Shown here piece by piece: positions 6,691-10,612 of a stretch of 10,612 bases of DNA; positions within the stretch are counted from its first letter, which is position 1, and each line of letters starts with the position of its first letter. The translations under genes and the position numbers were made by a program. Below the pieces are notes generated by a model. It saw only the letters and a program-made list of their open reading frames with translations, searched no databases and was not told the origin of the DNA. The stretch is from Candidatus Bathyarchaeota archaeon (GTDB lineage Archaea > Thermoproteota > Bathyarchaeia > TCS64). Where the stretch lies: positions 1-10,612 of the forward strand of contig WJIV01000201.1 in the NCBI GenBank assembly GCA_014730055.1, written 5' to 3'.

Positions 6691-6845
6691 CTATAACACA
6701 AGCGAGACAACAGCAAGTATTATGAAAATAATTACTAACCAGCGGGAAACCGCCATTGTTATTCCAGCTATACCTCTTAAACCAAATAATGCTGCTATAT
6801 TGCGAGAACGAAGAAGGTTACAGCCCATCCAAGTAGTCCTGCCAT
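6691..6845 (-). pseudogene. DUF1328 (YtjA-like) membrane peptide, split by a one-base deletion
   Basis: Too short for routine ORF calling. The ATG at 6845 gives MAGLLGWAVTFFVLAI and then a TAG at 6795-6797. In the next frame the sequence continues as AALFGLRGIAGITMAVSR and a second hydrophobic helix ending VVSLVL at a TAG at 6691-6693. Joined across one missing base this is a peptide of about 51-52 aa with two membrane helices around a Gly-rich turn, matching DUF1328 proteins such as E. coli YtjA (about 53 aa) in length and motif. The function of the family is unknown; it is thought to be an inner-membrane stress-type protein. A TATA box at 6871-6880 fits an almost leaderless start at 6845. 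As written the gene is broken; a sequence error is possible. Confidence 0.8.
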
Positions 6846-6870
6846 CTTCCCATTTATGGTTACGCAAGAT

Positions 6871-6880
6871 TATTTAAATA
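6871..6880 (-). promoter_or_regulatory. TATA box for the DUF1328 gene
   Basis: TATTTAAATA is centred about 30 bases before the ATG at 6845 and would give a leader of a few bases. Its presence argues that the gene was recently functional. Confidence 0.5.
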
Positions 6881-6960
6881 GGTTTCAAGAAAAAATCAAA
6901 ATTCATGGTCCTTTTCAGCACAGGTATTTATTTAGTTATGCATTTGAATAAACGCTAGAG

Positions 6961-7020
6961 TCAAAAATCCCTAAAGTTGAGTACTTCCGTCATTGAGACT
7001 CCTTCCATTGGCTCTAGCAT
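6961..7020 (-). CDS. Possible 19-aa peptide
   Basis: The minus strand encodes MLEPMEGVSMTEVLNFRDF and stops. A TATA-like TTTATTAA (7042-7049) is centred about 26 bases before the ATG, so a leaderless message is possible, and the ORF also begins 36 bases after the membrane gene ending at 7057. The composition is protein-like, but an ORF this short is easily found by chance. Nothing else is seen in the spacer 6881-7056. Confidence 0.2.
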   Translation of the reverse strand: MLEPMEGVSMTEVLNFRDF

Positions 7021-7056
7021 AATTATTTTTGAAGATTTTCCTTAATAAATTTTAAA

Positions 7057-7293
7057 TTATCTGTTAAAGAGAGAAAAAAGAGCGACTACCAGAAAAGCTA
7101 TTCCGGCATAATTTGGATTATTTGTAATGTACCATACAACCCCGGCTATTATCGCTGCGGGTATAAAAAATATCAGTGCTCCAACTACTGCGATTATTAT
7201 CGAACCAATTATTACGAGAATAATTAATCCCCATAATAGGCTTAGAGAAGCTTGAACTTGACTTAAGATCAATTGAGCTATATCGTTATACAT
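7057..7293 (-). CDS. Small integral membrane protein
   Basis: This 78-aa protein is very hydrophobic. A short amphipathic N-terminus (1-17) is followed by two or three membrane helices (about 19-41, 42-56 and 62-76) rich in Ile, Val and Ala. A WYITNNPNYAG turn precedes the last helix, and a basic residue ends the chain. I do not recognise a characterised family, though similar short proteins occur in methanogens. A consensus TATA box at 7315-7322 lies 25 bases before the ATG, predicting a leaderless mRNA, and no ribosome site is visible. The gene is monocistronic or followed only by the 19-aa ORF. Confidence 0.7.
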   Translation of the reverse strand: MYNDIAQLILSQVQASLSLLWGLIILVIIGSIIIAVVGALIFFIPAAIIAGVVWYITNNPNYAGIAFLVVALFSLFNR

Positions 7294-7314
7294 AGCTTAA
7301 AAAATATAAGATAA

Positions 7315-7322
7315 TATATAAA
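7315..7322 (-). promoter_or_regulatory. TATA box for the 78-aa membrane protein
   Basis: The minus strand reads TTTATATA, a near-perfect archaeal TATA box centred 25 bases before the ATG at 7293. The spacing implies that transcription starts at or next to the first codon. Confidence 0.6.
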
Positions 7323-7473
7323 CTGAGATAATATAAGGTAAAAATAAGAATTAAGGTTTTTATAGACTGACAAGTGTATTTACTGGACGAATAAAAATTT
7401 AATCATTCAATAGTTTTGCTGTTTAATTCTTCAATCAAGTTATAAATCTTAATAATTAATTATGGTGACCTTT

Positions 7474-7485
7474 GTTATGCATAAC
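7474..7485. repeat. 12-bp perfect palindrome after the DUF3303-like gene
   Basis: GTTATGCATAAC equals its own reverse complement and directly abuts the stop codon of the gene at 7486-7761. It could be a protein-binding site or a weak terminator, or chance. The rest of the spacer 7294-7473 is AT-rich with no convincing gene. Confidence 0.3.
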
Positions 7486-7761
7486 TTATTCCATTTGATT
7501 CAACTTTTTAACTATCTCTGGAAACTCAAAGATAGGAACAAACTCAAAGTTCATATCTGCAAGAGTTTCTACCATTAAATTTGTCAATTGGTCTTTAGTT
7601 GCCTCTACCAACCTAAATCCTTCCAGTGTTCCGCTCATACTATAACTCTCGGACAGTTTCTCAGGATATCTTCCAGAATCATCCGGGATAATTCTCTTTA
7701 ATTTTTTGATAGCTGAATCAAGTCTGTCTGGATCAATGGACCAGAACATAATATACTTCAT
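7486..7761 (-). CDS. DUF3303-like small cytoplasmic protein
   Basis: The product is 91 aa from the ATG at 7761. It opens MKYIMFWSIDPDRLDSAIKK, the strand-then-helix start typical of DUF3303 and related ferredoxin-like alpha/beta domains. A middle segment, GTLEGFRLVEATKDQL, and a closing strand and helix (FEFVPIFEFPEIVKKL) fit the same fold. No membrane segment or cysteine is present. The start is not certain: an in-frame ATG at 7770 adds three residues. TGATC just before the inner ATG acts as a ribosome site, as in the coiled-coil gene, whereas the outer ATG would be nearly leaderless from the TATA box at 7792-7798. No function is known for DUF3303; the family assignment is moderate. Confidence 0.7.
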   Translation of the reverse strand: MKYIMFWSIDPDRLDSAIKKLKRIIPDDSGRYPEKLSESYSMSGTLEGFRLVEATKDQLTNLMVETLADMNFEFVPIFEFPEIVKKLNQME

Positions 7762-7791
7762 TTTGATCATTTGTTGAAAACGATCGGTTAG

Positions 7792-7798
7792 TAATAAA
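7792..7798 (-). promoter_or_regulatory. TATA-like element for the DUF3303-like gene
   Basis: The minus strand reads TTTATTA, centred about 34 bases before the ATG at 7761. This predicts a leader of about eight bases including the TGATC site. Confidence 0.4.
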
Positions 7799-7813
7799 CC
7801 TGAGATATTTTAC

Positions 7814-7978
7814 TTAATCATATTCCCATTCTCTTAGGAAATGATTATTCTTCTCATTATCCAAGATTAGACTCATCTGTGGACAATCATTTAGTTGTGC
7901 CATCTTATTAAACTCTAATATTAACTCACAGAGTCGTTTTATTTCTGGAACCTTCTCTGGAGGAATAAGGATCTTCAA
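7814..7978 (-). CDS. Probable 54-aa helical protein with a TTG start
   Basis: Reading from a TTG at 7978, the minus strand encodes MKILIPPEKVPEIKRLCELI and continues through NKMAQLNDCPQMSLILDNE to FLREWEYD. The frame stays open for 57 codons in DNA where stops are frequent, and the amino-acid mix is that of a soluble helical protein with two cysteines. An ATTATATT element at 8004-8011 is centred 30 bases before the TTG, the same spacing as at neighbouring genes. An ATG at 7988 runs into a stop at once; deleting one base after it would also join this frame, so a damaged ATG start is possible. No family is recognised. Confidence 0.5.
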   Translation of the reverse strand: MKILIPPEKVPEIKRLCELILEFNKMAQLNDCPQMSLILDNEKNNHFLREWEYD

Positions 7979-8040
7979 TATCTTACATTTTACTTATTTG
8001 ATGAATATAATATTTTTTTAATAATGAATAGGAAAAAAAT

Positions 8041-8241
8041 CTATTTACGATTTATCTGCCCCTGTTCAACTAAAAAGCTGAGAGTCGTAAACATTCTGAA
8101 TTGTATCCCGGATGGTTTTAACTTCAATAATTGTTACTGCTCCCCACAACTAGCTTATCTCATAATTTCTTGTTCTTTATCACCCAAGTAGTCAATCAGG
8201 CTATCAAGTACCAATCTTGCCTCTAAGAATGAGTTAAATCG
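8041..8241 (-). pseudogene. Remnant of a small gene with two in-frame stops
   Basis: One minus-strand frame looks coding over its length but is broken. It reads FNSFLEARLVLDSLIDYLGD, then KEQEIMR and a TAA at 8155-8157. After six codons comes a second TAA at 8134-8136, then LKLKPSGIQFRMFTTLSF and LVEQGQINRK to a TAG at 8041-8043. An ATG at 8245 is one base out of phase. GC content here is higher than in the surrounding spacer, as expected of former coding sequence. The stops are TAA, so pyrrolysine readthrough does not apply. Two separate short genes are a less likely alternative. The family is not recognised. Confidence 0.35.
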
Positions 8242-8245
8242 TCAT

Positions 8246-8536
8246 TAACTAAACGGGATTATCGAATGAAGTTCACAATAGGAATCATTTGGTTAAACAT
8301 CAACCAGATGTATATATCAGCCCTGAAAATAAATATTAAAAATATAACAATTAAAATTTGAATATTTCATTATATGTGTTAGTGAAAAAAGGAACCTATT
8401 TGGATATTACATTGATACCTTAGAAAATGCTATATATGTGAATTATTTTTCAGCATTATTATCTTTTAGATTGATAGACATTCTCAGCACATCTCTAATA
8501 TAAATTAAAGTAATAAAATAATTAAATATCCTCGAT
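8246..8536. other. AT-rich spacer without a supported gene
   Basis: About 290 bases of very AT-rich sequence. A 31-codon open frame on the plus strand (8266-8361) has a low-complexity Ile/Lys/Asn product and no ribosome site. On the minus strand a 40-codon open stretch overlaps the end of the DUF2254 gene but has no ATG, GTG or TTG near its beginning. Neither is convincing. Confidence 0.5.
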
Positions 8537-8561
8537 ACAATTTTTCTAAAACTAAAATTGT
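8537..8561 (-). terminator. Inverted repeat after the DUF2254 gene
   Basis: ACAATTTT at 8537-8544 and AAAATTGT at 8554-8561 are perfect 8-bp inverted copies with a nine-base loop, starting eight bases after the DUF2254 stop codon. The RNA would fold into a weak AU-rich hairpin. Position suggests a terminator or 3'-end stability element. Confidence 0.45.
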
Positions 8562-8569
8562 TAATGATC

Positions 8570-9898
8570 TTATCCAGTTAGCATATTCAAAGTCTTTTGA
8601 TGTTGTTTTTGGATTATTTCTTTGTCATATTTATCTCTGATTTTTTCCTTGCTCTGGCGTAATAGTATATCAGCTTGTCTAATTAGAGTAGTCTTCTGCT
8701 CACCGGTTCTGATATGAGGTGCAATTAATTCTATACCTTCTAAGAGTCTCACAGTTACGGATACACTGTCAGCCCCATTTCTTCTAATTTGATTAAAAGA
8801 TTTCTCAATTATATCAGTGAAAGTTAGGGGTTTTGTAATAAGTCTGAGCTTCTCATTTGAGTTATAATTGTATCCTGTAGGAATACTTCTTTCCATCAAT
8901 TGGGAAAGGGCCGCTGAGATCTGATCTACGCAGCTCATCGCAGTAAGTGGATCATTAATACCCGTAGATAGAGCACGAAGAGCTATCTCAATAAGCTGAT
9001 TCAGATGATATTCAACATCTTGAATTCGTAGCCGTTGATCTCCCAAGATGAAAGATCCTTCCATTCTTTTCTTGAGTTCCTGAGGAATCTCCTTACTAGG
9101 CCATATAGTTAAGAGAGTGTTCTCCTCAGCTGTGAATTCTCCTGGTCTTAGCTCAGTACGCATTAATAATTCGTTTTCCTCAGCAATTACTACCAATGTA
9201 TCAACATCTAGGGCTTGAAGGTAACCGCTACTTGAGGATTTGATCTTCTGGCCCCCTTCATCAGATAAGTATTCAGGTAGATCTTCCTCTCTCAAGAGCT
9301 TTTGTTGTAAGGACCTATACCTCATCTTTTCTGGAAACAAGTGCTCAATAGCCCGGGTAAGCTCTTCTCCTATCTGTGCTATAACGTAATCTGCCTGAAG
9401 TGAGGTTGAGATATGATGGAAGAAGTAAACTAAGGCTGCCAAGCTAAAGATTGTTAAAACTATGCTAATTGTAATACTCAGATTCGGGACGAAAACCTCT
9501 CCTGGAGTAGAATTGATACTTTTAAGGACAAATAAACAGAAAGTATATGTCGCTGTCAAGGTTCCCAAGACCAATTGATTTCCTCGATCTCTGAGAAAGT
9601 TGTTCAGAACACGAGGACCAAGCTGAGATGATGCCGATACCAACGAGGCTATTGTTATGCTGAAGGTAATTCCAGTTGTACTTATCATCGACCCGGCTAC
9701 AACACTAAGGAAGGCCCTGCCACCATCCGGATCTTCTACAGCTATCCATCCGAGCCGCGCCAATAGACCGGGGGGGCCTGTTCTATCTAAATGTACGGTT
9801 ATGAAGGATAATAGTATTGAACTCGTTACCATTAAGGCGGGTATGAGCCAGTATGTGCCCTTCATCCTCTCAAACCATGTGGCTATCTTTACACTCAA
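8570..9898 (-). CDS. DUF2254 family membrane protein
   Basis: This 442-aa protein matches DUF2254 in length and layout. Four N-terminal membrane helices (about 16-37, 62-87, 108-128, 138-161) carry the family's GTLTATYTFCLFVLKS and YFFHHIS stretches. A large cytoplasmic part follows, with ENELLMRTELRPGEFT (241-256) and the conserved ALSTGINDPLTA (309-320). The function is unknown; members are predicted inner-membrane proteins of bacteria and some archaea. The start used is TTG at 9898, because the TATA box TTTATTTA at 9934-9941 fits it (about 40 bases) and not the ATG at 9924, which is out of phase and would need one extra base. No clear ribosome site is seen. The gene stands alone, followed by the hairpin at 8537-8561. 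Confidence 0.9.
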   Translation of the reverse strand: MSVKIATWFERMKGTYWLIPALMVTSSILLSFITVHLDRTGPPGLLARLGWIAVEDPDGGRAFLSVVAGSMISTTGITFSITIASLVSASSQLGPRVLNNFLRDRGNQLVLGTLTATYTFCLFVLKSINSTPGEVFVPNLSITISIVLTIFSLAALVYFFHHISTSLQADYVIAQIGEELTRAIEHLFPEKMRYRSLQQKLLREEDLPEYLSDEGGQKIKSSSSGYLQALDVDTLVVIAEENELLMRTELRPGEFTAEENTLLTIWPSKEIPQELKKRMEGSFILGDQRLRIQDVEYHLNQLIEIALRALSTGINDPLTAMSCVDQISAALSQLMERSIPTGYNYNSNEKLRLITKPLTFTDIIEKSFNQIRRNGADSVSVTVRLLEGIELIAPHIRTGEQKTTLIRQADILLRQSKEKIRDKYDKEIIQKQHQKTLNMLTG

Positions 9899-9933
9899 TT
9901 TAAATTGCTCTTGAATTGATTCATTTGAACGGG

Positions 9934-9941
9934 TAAATAAA
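9934..9941 (-). promoter_or_regulatory. TATA box for the DUF2254 gene
   Basis: The minus strand reads TTTATTTA, centred about 40 bases before the TTG at 9898. A start site near 9912 would leave a leader of about 13 bases and exclude the upstream out-of-frame ATG at 9924. Confidence 0.45.
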
Positions 9942-10470
9942 AAAATGTCTTGTTTTTTTAGGAAAATGGTTTATTGCTTAGGTTGATTATACTTAAAAAT
10001 ACTCATTATCAAATTATTTTGTATATTTACTCCTTATGGGATAATTTTCTTTGATAGAGTATGTTTGATAGTTAAACTATAAAGATAATTAATTATTTTT
10101 TTAAATGGTAATCAAGATTCCAAAAATAATCAGGATAAAAATACCGTAAAAAGTATATGGGATAAAATTATGAGTAAAGTTCACTGACTAGGAATTAAAG
10201 AACATTTCCAATATTTTGTTTAAATGAATTTTGTTAAGTGTTGTGTTAACTTTTCTATTTGGAAGCTTAGCTCGAGGATTAATAACTGATATCTTTTCTA
10301 TTAATGGGTTGAATAACTTTTTTTACGTGGCTTAGTATAGCATGGTTAATTGGTGACGTTTGAACATAGTTTTAACCGATTTTATTGCTTATAGATAATA
10401 TTCTCAAATAGGTGCTAATAAAACAATACCAACATGAGTTTAACCCTCAAATTCAGTAGGAATTTTTAAA
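9942..10470. other. Long AT-rich spacer with at most small remnants
   Basis: More than 500 bases without a supportable gene. Small open frames on the plus strand encode a 14-aa basic peptide (10105-10149) and a hydrophobic stretch (10231-10335, see findings). T tracts occur at 9952-9959, 10094-10102 and 10318-10324. No tRNA, repeat array or origin-like repeat family was seen. Confidence 0.5.
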
Positions 10471-10478
10471 TTTTAAAT
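10471..10478 (+). promoter_or_regulatory. Possible TATA box for the CapA-like gene
   Basis: TTTTAAAT lies about 60 bases before the ATG at 10535, within a longer A/T tract. It would give a leader of about 35 bases. That leader contains an ATG at 10510 opening an 11-codon out-of-frame ORF. Weak, as A/T tracts are common here. Confidence 0.3.
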
Positions 10479-10534
10479 AGAAAATCAATCATTTACTCGA
10501 TAAACTTACATGAAGGAAAATCTATTCATTATAC

Positions 10535-10612
10535 ATGACATTTAGTTTTGTAGCTACAGGAGATAGCTTAATTACATTAAGACAGTCAGTTCACGATGAA
10601 CCAGAGTTCTTA
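10535..10612 (+). CDS. CapA-like (poly-gamma-glutamate synthesis type) protein, N-terminal fragment
   Basis: Twenty-six codons are present before the window ends. The peptide starts MTFSFVATGDSLITLRQSVH and goes on to DEPEFL. The VATGDSLIT stretch is the first strand and metal-site Asp expected of the CapA family (metallophosphoesterase-like fold), and a DEPEFL segment at this point is usual in archaeal members. CapA proteins take part in poly-gamma-glutamate or capsule-related processes in Bacillus; in archaea the role is unproven. No signal peptide is visible. No good ribosome site precedes the ATG. The call rests on a short segment, so it is moderate. Confidence 0.6.
   Translation, partial: MTFSFVATGDSLITLRQSVHDEPEFL

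Noticed and set aside
8266..8361. 31-codon ORF on the plus strand
   Set aside because: Ile/Lys/Asn-rich product, no ribosome site and no conserved-looking motif.
8446..8578. Forty-codon open stretch on the minus strand overlapping the end of the DUF2254 gene
   Set aside because: No usable start codon lies near its beginning, and open stretches of this size are expected by chance in DNA this AT-rich.
10105..10149. 14-aa basic peptide (MVIKIPKIIRIKIP)
   Set aside because: Looks amphipathic, but it is too short, has no ribosome site, and its codon content reflects the A-rich spacer.

Overview
The window looks like a chromosomal segment of an AT-rich archaeon, most likely a methanogen of the Methanobacterium type. 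This is inferred from gene content and signals, not proven. Supporting signs are archaeal TATA boxes 25-40 bases before most starts, very short predicted leaders, GTGAT/TGAT-type Shine-Dalgarno sites, TTG starts, and families common in methanogens (UspA, GerW/YtfJ-like, AI-2E exporter-like, DUF2254). No rRNA, tRNA, CRISPR array, transposase or insertion sequence was seen.

Left part (1-3810): a zinc-ribbon/SPFH locus around a 222-base divergent promoter region. Leftward run a coiled-coil + PH/GRAM-like + zinc-ribbon protein and an SPFH (YdjI-like) protein ending in three zinc ribbons. Rightward run a PH/GRAM-like + zinc-ribbon protein and a single-pass membrane protein. The shared modules suggest one membrane-surface assembly, possibly an envelope-stress scaffold comparable to bacterial PspA/YdjGHI. 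This is the best candidate for an undescribed system.

Middle part (3818-7770): mostly leftward small genes that look like stress and membrane functions: an AI-2E family membrane protein, a GerW/YtfJ-like protein, a universal stress protein, a divergent 90-aa coiled-coil protein, ChaB, a DUF1328 membrane peptide, a 78-aa membrane protein and a DUF3303-like protein. The universal stress protein and the DUF1328 gene each lack one base and are split into two frames. Each is either a real pseudogene or a sequence error.

Right part (7814-10612): a probable 54-aa gene with a TTG start, a decayed small gene with two in-frame stops, an AT-rich spacer, an intact DUF2254 membrane protein with a hairpin after its stop, about 600 bases of AT-rich spacer with no clear gene, and the first 26 codons of a rightward CapA-like gene cut off by the window end.
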